Part shown: positions 32,458 through 40,431 of the stretch, piece after piece | Layout of the letters: every line of letters starts with the position of its first letter | Numbering within the stretch: the first letter of the stretch is position 1 | NCBI RefSeq assembly: GCF_000308615.1 | Contig: NZ_BAGB01000068.1 | Location: forward strand, 124,001 to 188,000 | Direction: 5' to 3' | Source: Nocardia jiangxiensis NBRC 101359 | GTDB lineage: Bacteria > Actinomycetota > Actinomycetes > Mycobacteriales > Mycobacteriaceae | DNA: 64,000 bases | Notes under the pieces: generated by a model | What the model was told of the DNA's origin: nothing | The model's input: only the letters and a program-made list of their open reading frames with translations | Database searches by the model: none | Program-made: the position numbers and the translations under genes

Positions 32458-34104
32458 GTGGGTTTGCAGCCGGGGGCTGTGTTCAACGAGTTCACCATCG
32501 AACGCCTGCTCGGCTCCGGTGGGATGGGCACGGTGTACCTGGCCGAACACCCGCGTCTGCGCCGCCGGGTGGCGCTGAAGGTGCTCACCGACACCTTCAC
32601 GCTGGATCCGAAGGCGCGCTTCGCCTTCGATCGCGAGGCGAACCTCGCGGCCGGGCTCGATCACCCCAATATCGTCCCCGTCTACGACCGCAATGCCGCC
32701 GACGATCCGGATCTGTGGCTGGCGATGCGCTATGTCGACGGCGGTGACGCGGCCGCACTGCTGAGCGATCATCCGGACGGCCTGGCTCCCGAGCGCGGTG
32801 TGCGGCTGATCGACGATGCCGCGCGCGCACTGGATTACGCGCACGAGCAAGGGGTGCTGCACCGGGACGTGAAACCGGCGAATCTGCTGATCGAGACCGA
32901 TCACCGGCACAACGAGCGCGCGGTACTCACCGATTTCGGCATCGCCCGCACCCTCGACGACACCGTGACCATGTCCGGAATCGCCGCCAGCTTCGCCTAC
33001 GCCGCTCCCGAACGATTCACCGATTCACCCGCCGACCGCCGCGCCGACATCTACTCCCTCGGCTGCACCCTGTACCAGTTGCTGACCGGACGCCCTCCGT
33101 TCCCGCGCAAGGACCAAGCGGCCGTGATCGGCGCACACCTCACCGCCCCACCACCCGCACCACGCGCCCTGCGCCCCGAACTCCCCACCGAAATGGACGC
33201 CGTGATCGCCACGGCCCTGGCCAAATCACCACAGGACCGCTACGCCACCTGCACCGCCCTCGCCGAGGCGGCCACCCGTTGTCTGGCACCGGCCGCAGTG
33301 ACCGTGCGTTGGGAATCCTCACGGCCACTTGCGTTTTCCACCGACCCGACACCTCAGCCACCGGCGGCCGCGCCGATGCCTCAACAACCACCGGTCGCCA
33401 CACCGACCCACCAGGCACCAGCCAGCGCCCCGACACCCCAGCCACCAGCCGCCGACCCGACACCTCGGCAACCGGTTGCTGACCCGACGCCCTCGCCAGC
33501 AGCCGCAGACCGGGCATCCGTACAACCGGATGCCGCCCCGGCCTCTCCGCAACCGGCTGCAAGCTCAGCGTCCCCACGACCGGTCACGGATCCAGCGCTC
33601 GCCGTACCCACACTCCCGCGCCCGGTAGGCGAGTCGACGCCCCGGCCGTCGACCGCCGGTCAACCAGCAGGCGACGTGAAACCTCCGCCACCGACTACCG
33701 CCCCGGGCCCACCGCACCCGGACCATGCCCCGGAGCCACCGCACCCGACGGAACCGAGCATCGGCACCGACCGCTCGGCCCGGGCCCGACGCCTCGCGAT
33801 TGCGGCGGGCTCGGGCGTTCTGGTGGCAGCCGTCGGCGTGGCAGGCGTGGTCTACACGATGCGCGACAACTCGACCACACCCGCCACAAAGCCGACGTCT
33901 TCGGTTGTCTCACAACAAGTTACGCCGACTACAACACCCGTCCCCAGCACCACACAGCCGGTCCTGACACCTCCGACCGTGGCAACCTCGCTCGTCACCG
34001 CCGACTCACCCACCGAACAGGCTCAGCCCACAGCGCCCGCCGGGCAGCAGCACACGTACCCGCCCGAGGCCCCACAGGTGGTCCCGCATTCGAAGTCGTA
34101 CTAG
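32458..34104 (+). CDS. Transmembrane serine/threonine protein kinase (Pkn family)
   Basis: A 548-residue Hanks-type kinase. The catalytic domain (about residues 10-275) has the glycine loop GSGGMGTVY (19-27), Lys41 in VALK, the catalytic loop HRDVKPANLL (Asp137), DFG at 159-161 and an APE motif. It is followed by a roughly 160-residue proline/threonine-rich linker made of degenerate repeats (TPQPPA-type), one membrane helix (LAIAAGSGVLVAAVGVAGVV) and a short Thr/Pro-rich extracellular tail without PASTA domains. GTG at 32458 is chosen because GGGGAGG lies seven bases before it and the kinase domain starts at once. Its substrates are unknown; RamB is a neighbour but a link is speculative. Confidence 0.92.
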   Translation: MGLQPGAVFNEFTIERLLGSGGMGTVYLAEHPRLRRRVALKVLTDTFTLDPKARFAFDREANLAAGLDHPNIVPVYDRNAADDPDLWLAMRYVDGGDAAALLSDHPDGLAPERGVRLIDDAARALDYAHEQGVLHRDVKPANLLIETDHRHNERAVLTDFGIARTLDDTVTMSGIAASFAYAAPERFTDSPADRRADIYSLGCTLYQLLTGRPPFPRKDQAAVIGAHLTAPPPAPRALRPELPTEMDAVIATALAKSPQDRYATCTALAEAATRCLAPAAVTVRWESSRPLAFSTDPTPQPPAAAPMPQQPPVATPTHQAPASAPTPQPPAADPTPRQPVADPTPSPAAADRASVQPDAAPASPQPAASSASPRPVTDPALAVPTLPRPVGESTPRPSTAGQPAGDVKPPPPTTAPGPPHPDHAPEPPHPTEPSIGTDRSARARRLAIAAGSGVLVAAVGVAGVVYTMRDNSTTPATKPTSSVVSQQVTPTTTPVPSTTQPVLTPPTVATSLVTADSPTEQAQPTAPAGQQHTYPPEAPQVVPHSKSY

Positions 34105-34117
34105 CCGACCGGCCGAT

Positions 34118-34579
34118 TCACCCGGCGTTGGCGGTGCACACCGTGTCCACCACGAACGCCGGCCTGACGACCCGCAAGACCCACGGCTCATCGAGTTGGT
34201 GGTCGGGGGCGAATTTCGCCTTCTGCTCCGCGGCAGCGCGCGTCGGACCGGTTCCCGTGTAGAAGGAGCGCTGCGTGGACGAGACGACGAATGGCCCCAC
34301 GGCGTTCTGCACGTCCTTTTCGACCAGTGAGCCGCATTCGTTGTGCATCCGAGTCATCACAACGCACGCGCGCCCGCCCGTCCGAGAGCACGCGGCCAGA
34401 GCGGCCTTCTCCGCGGCAGCCTGGTTCGGGTAGTCGACCGCCGAACCGGCATGGCCCATTCCGGAGGCGATCGCGCCGTACAGATCTCCGGCGGCATTCG
34501 CGGTCCCCGCGCCAACCACGACAATGGCCCCACTGGTCGCAATCACCATGGCCGCCAAAGACTTTCCCAACAATGACAT
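34118..34579 (-). CDS. Secreted DUF4189-family protein
   Basis: A 153-residue exported protein. A signal peptide (cleavage near ANA-AGDL, residue about 29) precedes a DUF4189 domain with the typical LYGAIASG start, the AAEKAALAACSRTGGRACVV segment and conserved cysteines. The function of the family is unknown; it is frequent in Nocardia and mycobacteria. It is convergent with the kinase gene, 13 bases apart. Confidence 0.8.
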   Translation of the reverse strand: MSLLGKSLAAMVIATSGAIVVVGAGTANAAGDLYGAIASGMGHAGSAVDYPNQAAAEKAALAACSRTGGRACVVMTRMHNECGSLVEKDVQNAVGPFVVSSTQRSFYTGTGPTRAAAEQKAKFAPDHQLDEPWVLRVVRPAFVVDTVCTANAG

Positions 34580-34693
34580 GTGATCGACCCCGATATCGGA
34601 CGACAGTACCGGGCGATCATCGCGGCATTCATCTCGCTTGTCCAGCCACTATTTCCATGCCGGTTGGGCGGTAATAATTTCCGCCTCGGATGG

Positions 34694-35323
34694 TTATCCG
34701 GAATCGTGTCGGCGACCGACTTGCAGACCTTCGAGAAATGCCGTGGCGAACTGTGCGGCATAGTGGTGCGGGTCGACCGAGGGGTGGGCGTCCAGATAGG
34801 CGAGCATGCCGTCCACGGCGCCCTGATAGCTGACCGCCAGGATCCGCGGGTCGAGGTCGGAGCGGATATCGCCGGAGTCCTGGCCGCGTCGGAACATCTC
34901 CTCCTGGGAGGCGTAGGTGTCCTCGTAGTCGTGCACGGTCAGGATCTGCGCGCCCTCGGAGTCTCTGAGGTTGAGCACGATCTGCTGGAGCGCCCGCAGT
35001 CGCGCGGTGTGGTTCTGCGATAGGAGCGCTGCGGCGAGGATCGTCTCCCGTAGCACTTGCGGAAGCGGCGCGTACATGTCCACCGAATCGGCTACGGCTC
35101 TGCGGATTTCGCCGAGCGCTTCCTCCGCCGTCCGGCGCATGAGCGTCTCGCGACTGCCGAAATAGTGCGAGATCAACCCTTTCGAAACCTCCGCGACCTC
35201 GGCGACGGCCTCGAGACTCGCTGCGGCGTAACCACGTTCGGCAATGATCCGGATGGTGGCCTGAATGATCTGGTTCTCGCGCTCGCTCTGGCTCAAGCGC
35301 CGCCTCGCCGGACGCTCCGCCAT
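34694..35323 (-). CDS. TetR-family regulator (BetI-like DNA-binding domain)
   Basis: A 209-residue TetR regulator. The helix-turn-helix is in AAASLEAVAEVAEVSKGLISHYFGSRETL, and the C-terminal ligand domain has an HRDV-less BetI-type fold with AVSYQGAVDGMLAYL. The ATG shares its A with the upstream stop (TGATG), so it is co-transcribed with the small membrane-protein gene. A 41-bp perfect palindrome over the start of that gene is the obvious autoregulatory operator. The ligand is unknown. Confidence 0.88.
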   Translation of the reverse strand: MAERPARRRLSQSERENQIIQATIRIIAERGYAAASLEAVAEVAEVSKGLISHYFGSRETLMRRTAEEALGEIRRAVADSVDMYAPLPQVLRETILAAALLSQNHTARLRALQQIVLNLRDSEGAQILTVHDYEDTYASQEEMFRRGQDSGDIRSDLDPRILAVSYQGAVDGMLAYLDAHPSVDPHHYAAQFATAFLEGLQVGRRHDSG

Positions 35324-35742
35324 CAGCGGTCCGCCAGAATGTTCTCGTCGCGCCGCGTGGCATGCATCGACACGCAGGTGACCACCGCGGCCATGAGTAC
35401 GGCGATGGCGATCATCTCGATCCGCATCCACATCGGAAACATCTCCGGCACGAGCGCTTCGACGACATTGACCAGCAACAGGACCGCGGAGATCAGCCCC
35501 ACCGCACGCAGGGCCCAGCGACTGCCCGAGCGCGCGGAACGCATCCGCAACGGCAGTAGTACGGCGAACAACATCACGATCACAGCATGACCCCAGGCAT
35601 CTTTCGTCGCCTGGGCGGCATCGACAACCGACAGAACCACCAGTACCACGATCGTGGCCAACACGATGACGACGTAGCCCCGAACGAGCACGTCGGCACG
35701 GCGAAGCCACGGGAGATCACGAACCTCAGAGCTATTGACCAT
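35323..35742 (-). CDS. Four-helix membrane protein co-transcribed with TetR gene
   Basis: A 139-residue membrane protein with four hydrophobic segments, not recognised as a known family. Two in-frame starts exist: ATG at 35742, used here, and TTG at 35778. Neither has a Shine-Dalgarno site; the ATG lies inside a perfect palindrome, so the transcript may be leaderless. As the target of a local TetR it could be an export or envelope-stress protein, but there is no direct support. Confidence 0.65.
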   Translation of the reverse strand: MVNSSEVRDLPWLRRADVLVRGYVVIVLATIVVLVVLSVVDAAQATKDAWGHAVIVMLFAVLLPLRMRSARSGSRWALRAVGLISAVLLLVNVVEALVPEMFPMWMRIEMIAIAVLMAAVVTCVSMHATRRDENILADR

Positions 35743-35773
35743 GCAGCCAATAATATTGGCTGCATGGTCAATA
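35733..35773. promoter_or_regulatory. 41-bp perfect palindrome, candidate TetR operator
   Basis: Each arm is 20 bases, TATTGACCATGCAGCCAATA and its exact reverse complement, around a single central A at 35753. It covers the ATG of the membrane-protein gene and lies 86 bases before the divergent AhpD-like gene. TetR dimers bind such palindromes, and the TetR gene is the second gene of the unit. Confidence 0.8.
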
Positions 35774-35858
35774 AGCAACGCAGATCACTGGACACATCTG
35801 CGAACGCCGCTGTACATCACCTCTGGCCGCCGATCCCGGACACCTGTTAGCGTGAGGC

Positions 35859-36398
35859 ATGGTGACGACGAAGCCGCGTATCGAACCGGGCCGCCTGCGT
35901 GAACTCGGACCAGTGAACTGGGTTGCCTGGCAAGTACTTTCGCGTGCGGCGGGCACTCCCGACGCCCATCTGTTCAGCACGCTGGGCCGCACCGGCGGCC
36001 TGTTCCGCGGCTGGCTGCACTTCTCCGGCCGCCTGATGCCCGGCGGCAAGCTCCGTCGCTACGAAACCGAACTGGTCATCCTGCGCGTGGCCCACCTGCG
36101 CGACTGCGAATACGAGACCGACCACCACATCCGCCTCGGCAAACGCGCCGGAGTCACGCGCGAGATCCTGGCCCGCCTGCACGAAGGCCCCGAGGCCCCC
36201 GGCTGGTCCGACAAGGAACGCGCCCTACTGACCGCCGTCGACCAACTGGTGCTGACCCGCGACATCGACGAGGCCGCCTGGTCCGCGCTGTCCACCCACT
36301 ACGACGAGCGGCGCCTCATCGAAATCGTCCTGCTCACAAACCAATACGAGGGCCTGGCCAGCACCATCACCACCCTGCGCATCCAAACCGACCACTGA
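35859..36398 (+). CDS. Carboxymuconolactone decarboxylase/AhpD-like protein
   Basis: A 179-residue all-helical protein of the carboxymuconolactone decarboxylase superfamily. The active-site segment reads LRVAHLRDCEYETDHHIRLGKRAG, with one Cys, Glu and paired His rather than the CxxC of true AhpD peroxidases. A relative in M. tuberculosis (Rv0464c) lies next to ramB, and here the gene is also close to ramB. It is divergent from the TetR/membrane-protein operon. A role in peroxide or quinone chemistry is possible but unproven. Confidence 0.8.
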   Translation: MVTTKPRIEPGRLRELGPVNWVAWQVLSRAAGTPDAHLFSTLGRTGGLFRGWLHFSGRLMPGGKLRRYETELVILRVAHLRDCEYETDHHIRLGKRAGVTREILARLHEGPEAPGWSDKERALLTAVDQLVLTRDIDEAAWSALSTHYDERRLIEIVLLTNQYEGLASTITTLRIQTDH

Positions 36399-36436
36399 GC
36401 CGGCCCGGGACGTTCGGACGATAGCGGGCGCGGAAA

Positions 36437-37294
36437 TTACCGTGCGATCGCGGCGCGGAGGACCTCGGCGGGCGGTGTGGCCGGACGGCCGATCAGCGCG
36501 GCCAGGTCGCCCGTGGTGACGTCGAGCCAGCCGTCGCGGATGCCGGTGTCGGCGTTGGCGAGGACGTGGGCGACCGGGGTGGGCAGGCCGTTCCGCTCCA
36601 GGGCTGCGGCGTATTCGGCCTCGGAAACGTCCGAGTAGTCGACCGATTTGCCGGAGACCTCCGAAATCACCTGCGCCAGAGCGGGATAGGTCAGGCTTTC
36701 GCCGCCCAGTTCGTAGCTTCGCCCCGCGTGGCCGTCGGTGGTGAGCACGGCCGCGGCCGCCTCGGCGTAGTCCGCGCGGGCGGCGGCGGAGACCCGGCCT
36801 TCGCCCGCGCTGCCGTGCAGCACGCCGTGTTCGGCTGCCGCGGCGGCGCGATCGGTGTAGTTCTCCCAGTACCAGCCGTTGCGCAGAAAGACGTGCGGCA
36901 CGGTCGATTCGGCCAATACGGCCTCGGTGTCGCGATGCTCCTGAGCGAGGGCCATCGGGTTCTCGTCGGCCCGCGGAATGCTGGTGTAGGCGAGCAGTTG
37001 CACCCCGGCGCGCTCGGCGGCGCGGATGACGCCGGTGTGCTGGGCGACCCGGTCACCGAAGTCGGTACCGGAGATGAGCAGCAGCCGATCGACCCCGGCG
37101 AGCGCACGATCGAACGCCTCGTCATCACCGTAGGACGCCTGCCGAACCTGCACGCCCCGCTCGGCCAGATCGGCCACCTTGGCCGGATTCCGGACGATCG
37201 CGACGATCGGCCCGGCATTCCTGCGCAACAAGGCTTCGACCACGAGACGACCCAGCTGACCACTGGCTCCGGTGACGGCGACGGTCTCAGTCAT
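36437..37294 (-). CDS. qorB: NAD(P)H-binding quinone oxidoreductase, QorB-like
   Basis: A 285-residue atypical short-chain dehydrogenase of the NmrA/QorB type. The dinucleotide motif is VTGASGQLGRLV, followed by AIVRNPAKV, the segment LLLISGTDFGDRVAQH and VPHVFLRNGWYWENY, all typical of NADPH:quinone oxidoreductase 2 (YtfG/QorB). It would reduce quinones and protect from electrophiles. It is divergent from an HxlR-type regulator with a redox-type cysteine, the arrangement known for qor2-qorR in C. glutamicum. Confidence 0.85.
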   Translation of the reverse strand: MTETVAVTGASGQLGRLVVEALLRRNAGPIVAIVRNPAKVADLAERGVQVRQASYGDDEAFDRALAGVDRLLLISGTDFGDRVAQHTGVIRAAERAGVQLLAYTSIPRADENPMALAQEHRDTEAVLAESTVPHVFLRNGWYWENYTDRAAAAAEHGVLHGSAGEGRVSAAARADYAEAAAAVLTTDGHAGRSYELGGESLTYPALAQVISEVSGKSVDYSDVSEAEYAAALERNGLPTPVAHVLANADTGIRDGWLDVTTGDLAALIGRPATPPAEVLRAAIAR

Positions 37295-37336
37295 ATCTAC
37301 CTCCTGAATAGGTACGAATCATCATGCACTAACTAA

Positions 37337-37404
37337 TAGTAAGTACCCAGCATTCCCCAACTACTGTGCTTCATGTCACTACAGTGCCGATGGGTAGTAT
37401 TACT
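37337..37404. promoter_or_regulatory. Candidate QorR operators between qorB and the HxlR gene
   Basis: The 113-base divergent region is A/T-richer than its surroundings. It has an imperfect inverted repeat, AGTAAGTACCCA (37338-37349) against TGGGTAGTATTACT (37391-37404), and an inner ACTACTGT/ACTACAGT pair. These fit sites for a dimeric HxlR-family repressor. Confidence 0.45.
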
Positions 37405-37407
37405 GTC

Positions 37408-37815
37408 ATGACCATGCGGGATGCCCAGCCGACCGAAAGCGCCGATGACGCGCTGGATTCGCTGGAACCCGACGTCTTCGCCCGAAACTGCACCTCCCGC
37501 CCCGTCCTGCAGAACGTCGCGAGCCGCTGGGGCATCCTGGCCCTGGCCGCCCTGCGCGAGGGCCCCTACCGCTTCAACGCCCTACGCCGCCGTGTGGACG
37601 GCGTCAGCGAACGCATGCTCTCGCAAACCCTGCAGACCCTCGAACGCGACGGCCTGGTCCACCGCGAGGCCCACCACACCATCCCCCCGCACGTCGAGTA
37701 CACCCTCACCGACCTAGGCGCCCAGGTAGCCGAGAAAATCCACGACCTGATCGTCATCCTGGAAGGCAACATGGACACCGTCCGCGCAGCCCAAGCTGCC
37801 TATCACCGCGAGTGA
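37408..37815 (+). CDS. qorR: HxlR/DUF24-family redox regulator, QorR-like
   Basis: A 135-residue winged-helix regulator. A single cysteine near the N-terminus (VFARNCTSRPVLQNVASRWG) matches the redox-sensing Cys of QorR and YodB, and the DNA-binding wing includes RFNALRRRVDGVSERMLSQTLQ. It probably represses the divergent qorB until quinones or oxidants modify the cysteine. ATG at 37408 (or 37414) lacks a ribosome site but follows a TAGTAT-type -10 element by only seven bases, so the transcript is probably leaderless. Confidence 0.85.
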   Translation: MTMRDAQPTESADDALDSLEPDVFARNCTSRPVLQNVASRWGILALAALREGPYRFNALRRRVDGVSERMLSQTLQTLERDGLVHREAHHTIPPHVEYTLTDLGAQVAEKIHDLIVILEGNMDTVRAAQAAYHRE

Positions 37816-38180
37816 GATCGCCAGCGGCGCAATGCCGTTGACAACCCGACGGAGATGGCCCGACCTGACGATGACCAACTTCACGCCCGTAGGACATGAG
37901 GGTGTAGGTACCGCTTTCGCGCGGTCGGGCCCCGCTGTCGTACCGAGCGCTCGGTTCAGCGGATGCGACCTCACCGCTCGACCGGCCCTTGCGCGAGCTG
38001 ACCGCAACGGAAGGTCAACGCAGCCGCAACCGCAGCGCATCCCATCCGACCACTTTTCGGTGCACGGTGGACGAAGCTGCCGATACCGAACAGCCGAAGC
38101 GGAAAGTGCAGTCCGTATTCCAATCGAAAGTGTTGCAGCACAAGGGAACTAGGAACAATTAACCGAAACGGAGGGGTTCG
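37816..38180. other. Intergenic region before the small-gene chain
   Basis: 365 bases. A 106-codon frame at 37832-38152 lacks a ribosome site and recognisable product, and I do not call it. The last 50 bases are A/T-richer (ACTAGGAACAATTAACC) and likely contain the promoter of the small ORFs that follow. Confidence 0.5.
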
Positions 38181-38408
38181 ATGATTTCACCGATCCTCAG
38201 GACGAGTACCTCCATGGACACCAGCGTCTGGATGCCCCGCTTCCCGCACGACGCACTCGACGAGACGATGAGCCTCGCGGCCGCACACTTCGCTATGCAG
38301 CGGCATCGCGACTGCAGCATCACCGACTGCGCCCGCAAGCGCACAGCCTGGAAGGTGCTGGTCGCGGCCGGACGCATCCACCCCGGCACACATCGGATCG
38401 GAAAATGA
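38181..38408 (+). CDS. Small protein 1 of a five-ORF overlapping chain
   Basis: A 75-residue protein with a strong ribosome site (CGGAGGGG, four bases before the ATG). The C-terminal half, HRDCSITDCARKRTAWKVLVAAGRIHPG, has a Cys-x4-Cys pair and a basic helix; similar short proteins seem common in Nocardiaceae, but I know no function. Its stop is overlapped by the next ATG (AAATGAG). Only this first ORF has a good ribosome site, so the following ones would depend on it by coupling. Confidence 0.7.
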   Translation: MISPILRTSTSMDTSVWMPRFPHDALDETMSLAAAHFAMQRHRDCSITDCARKRTAWKVLVAAGRIHPGTHRIGK

Positions 38409-38518
38409 GCGGCCCGTCCGCCCGGCCGCTCGCGGTTCGCAAGCGATACCGGGCACGCGACAAGCCCGAGCGCACGCGATGCGGCCGGAACCTCGCCAGG
38501 CAGCCGGTACTGCCATGA
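38405..38518 (+). CDS. Small basic protein 2 of the overlapping chain
   Basis: A 37-codon ORF with an ATGA overlap at both ends. The product is very basic (arginine and lysine about one third), with one cysteine (RTRCGRNLARQ). Too short for family recognition. It is supported mainly by the chain of overlaps. Confidence 0.4.
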   Translation: MSGPSARPLAVRKRYRARDKPERTRCGRNLARQPVLP

Positions 38519-38679
38519 CGATTTCCCCGGACGATCTGTGGTGCGACTGGTGCGGCCACCGCAACCTCGAGATCCACCGGTACGACGACCACGTGTTCTG
38601 CAGCGTCATCTGCGTCCGGCGATACCGGACGCAGACACCCCGACCAGCGGTGATCGATCTGCGCGAGCGCCAGAAATGA
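38515..38679 (+). CDS. Small zinc-ribbon-like protein 3 of the overlapping chain
   Basis: A 54-residue protein with two Cys pairs, CDWC and CSVIC, separated by 18 residues, with His and Asp around them (LWCDWCGHRNLEIHRYDDHVF in part). This resembles a treble-clef or zinc-ribbon knuckle and suggests metal or nucleic-acid binding. ATG at 38515 overlaps the previous stop, and its own stop overlaps the next ATG. Confidence 0.6.
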   Translation: MTISPDDLWCDWCGHRNLEIHRYDDHVFCSVICVRRYRTQTPRPAVIDLRERQK

Positions 38680-38828
38680 GCGACGAGCTTCCCCGCCGCA
38701 CACCGGGCGCACACCACATCCCGCGCTATCGGACCACGCTTCCCGCGGCGGCGCTGCTCATTCGCGTCGCAACCGGACTGGACGATTGGGCCGAACGCGA
38801 CCGCGTCACGAGAGATATGAACCCATGA
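38676..38828 (+). CDS. Small protein 4 of the overlapping chain
   Basis: A 50-residue protein starting MSDELPRRTPGAHHIPRYRT, with a hydrophobic stretch (LPAAALLIRVATGL) and an acidic end. ATGA overlaps join it to its neighbours on both sides. No family recognised. Confidence 0.5.
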   Translation: MSDELPRRTPGAHHIPRYRTTLPAAALLIRVATGLDDWAERDRVTRDMNP

Positions 38829-38866
38829 CGACAGCGAATAGTATTGCGCACGAACGGAAGTACTAG
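38825..38866 (+). CDS. 13-codon terminal ORF of the overlapping chain
   Basis: MTTANSIAHERKY, ending in TAG, overlaps the previous stop by ATGA and ends four bases before a long hairpin. It may be a chance reading frame or a leader-like peptide; the overlap is the only support. Confidence 0.25.
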   Translation: MTTANSIAHERKY

Positions 38867-38870
38867 ATGT

Positions 38871-38920
38871 TGTCACCAAGGTGCCCTCCGGTTCGAAAAC
38901 CGGAGGGCACCTTGGTGACA
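38871..38920. terminator. Perfect 23-bp-stem hairpin between the small-gene chain and lpdC
   Basis: Two perfect 23-base arms (38871-38893 and 38898-38920) with the tetraloop CGAA. It lies between convergent transcription units, five bases after the small ORFs and five bases beyond the lpdC stop. No T-run is present. It should stop transcription or shield both 3' ends. Confidence 0.8.
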
Positions 38921-38924
38921 GCAA

Positions 38925-40328
38925 TCAGAAGTTGATCATGTGGCCGGCGAGGCCGTGGATCGCTTCCTGCAGCGCCTCGCTCAACGTCGGGTGGGTGTGG
39001 ACGTTGCGGGCCAGTTCGTTGACGGTCAGGTCCCACTTCTGCGCGAGGGTCAGTTCGGGCAGGAGTTCGGAGACGTCGGGGCCGATGAGGTGGCCGCCGA
39101 GGAGTTCGCCGTACTTGGCGTCGGCGATCAGCTTGACGAAACCGGTGGGGTCGCCCAGGCCGTGCGCCTTGCCGTTCGCGGTGAACGGGAAATTCGCGAC
39201 CTTGACGTCGTAGCCCTCGGCGCGGGCCTGCTCCTCGGTGAGGCCGAAGCTGGCGACCTGCGGCTGGCAGAACGTCGCGCGCGGCATCATCCGGTAGTCG
39301 CCCAGCGTGAGGGTCTCCGCACCGCCGATGGTCTCGGCCGCGACCACGCCCTGCGCCTCGGCGACGTGCGCGAGCTGCAGTTTCGCGGTGACGTCACCGA
39401 TCGCGTAGATGTGCGGGACGCTGGTGCGCATGTAGTCGTCGATCGCGATCGCGCCGCGGTCGGTGAGCTGCACACCCGTGGTCTCCAGGCCGTAGCCCTG
39501 CACGCGGGGTGCGAAACCGACGGCCTGCAGCACCTTGTCGACCGTCACGGTCTCGATCGAACCGGACTTGTTGTCCTTGATCGACACCGAAACCTTCGAA
39601 CCGTTGTCCTCGATGGACTGCACCGACGCGCCGGTGGTGATCGTGACACCCAGCTTCTTGTACGCCTTGGTGATCTCCTTGGAGACGTCGGCGTCCTCGT
39701 TCGGCAGCGCGCGGTCCAGGAACTCCACGATCCGCACGTCGACGCCGTAGTTCTTCAGAACGTACGCGAACTCCATGCCGATCGCGCCCGCGCCGACGAT
39801 CAGGATCGACCCCGGCAGATCGCGAGTGAGGATCTGCTCCTCGTAGGTGACCACGTTCTGCGACAGCGACGTGCCCGGCAGCAGCTTGGTCTCGGTGCCG
39901 GTGGCGATGATCGCGTTGTCGAACGTGATCGTCTCGCTGCCGCCCTTGCTCAACGCGACCGAGAGCGTGTGGGCGTCGGTGAACGTACCGGCCCCGTCGT
40001 ACTCATCGATCTTGTTCTTCTTCATCAGGAAGTGCACGCCCTTGACGCGGCCGTCGGCGACCTTGCGGCTGCGGTCGAACGCCGCGCCGAAGTCGAAGCT
40101 CGCCTCGCCCGAGATTCCGAACGTCCTGGCTTCCTTGGTGAAAATATGCGCGAGCTCCGCATTGCGCAGCAGGGCCTTGGACGGAATGCACCCGACGTTC
40201 AGGCACACCCCACCCCAGTATTTCTGCTCGACGATCGCTGTTCGCAATCCGAGCTGTGCGGCGCGGATCGCGGCGACGTAACCGCCGGGCCCGGCGCCGA
40301 GAACGACGACATCGTAGTGGGAAGTCAC
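38925..40328 (-). CDS. lpdC: Dihydrolipoyl dehydrogenase, LpdC-like
   Basis: A 467-residue flavoprotein, the E3 component of pyruvate and 2-oxoacid dehydrogenase complexes, closely similar to mycobacterial LpdC. FAD binding is at VVVLGAGPGGYVAAIRAA, the redox disulfide in GGVCLNVGCIPSKALL, NAD binding at ILIVGAGAIGMEFAYVL, and the catalytic His-Glu pair in HTHPTLSEAL near the C-terminus. The start is GTG at 40328, which gives the family's N-terminus (TSHYDVVVLG), although no Shine-Dalgarno site is visible. It is a single gene, ending at the long hairpin. Confidence 0.96.
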   Translation of the reverse strand: MTSHYDVVVLGAGPGGYVAAIRAAQLGLRTAIVEQKYWGGVCLNVGCIPSKALLRNAELAHIFTKEARTFGISGEASFDFGAAFDRSRKVADGRVKGVHFLMKKNKIDEYDGAGTFTDAHTLSVALSKGGSETITFDNAIIATGTETKLLPGTSLSQNVVTYEEQILTRDLPGSILIVGAGAIGMEFAYVLKNYGVDVRIVEFLDRALPNEDADVSKEITKAYKKLGVTITTGASVQSIEDNGSKVSVSIKDNKSGSIETVTVDKVLQAVGFAPRVQGYGLETTGVQLTDRGAIAIDDYMRTSVPHIYAIGDVTAKLQLAHVAEAQGVVAAETIGGAETLTLGDYRMMPRATFCQPQVASFGLTEEQARAEGYDVKVANFPFTANGKAHGLGDPTGFVKLIADAKYGELLGGHLIGPDVSELLPELTLAQKWDLTVNELARNVHTHPTLSEALQEAIHGLAGHMINF

Positions 40329-40431
40329 GGCGACGAGTCTAGTCACGGCGTGGTAACTCGCAGCCGTGGGTGGTGATCCACAACCGCAGTTCGCCGCGAG
40401 GACCGCGGTGTCCTCGGTAAGAATGTCAGCT

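Noticed and set aside
33340..33640. Repetitive CCA/ACC-rich DNA taken for a tandem repeat or recombination hotspot
   Set aside because: It encodes the proline/threonine-rich linker of the kinase; the repetition is explained by degenerate TPQPPA-type peptide repeats.
37832..38152. A 106-codon frame before the small-gene chain
   Set aside because: It lacks a ribosome site, has no recognisable product, and its composition looks like non-coding GC-rich DNA.
38886..38905. TTCGAAAAC stretch resembling a tRNA T-loop
   Set aside because: It is the loop of a perfect 23-bp hairpin; no acceptor, D or anticodon arms surround it.
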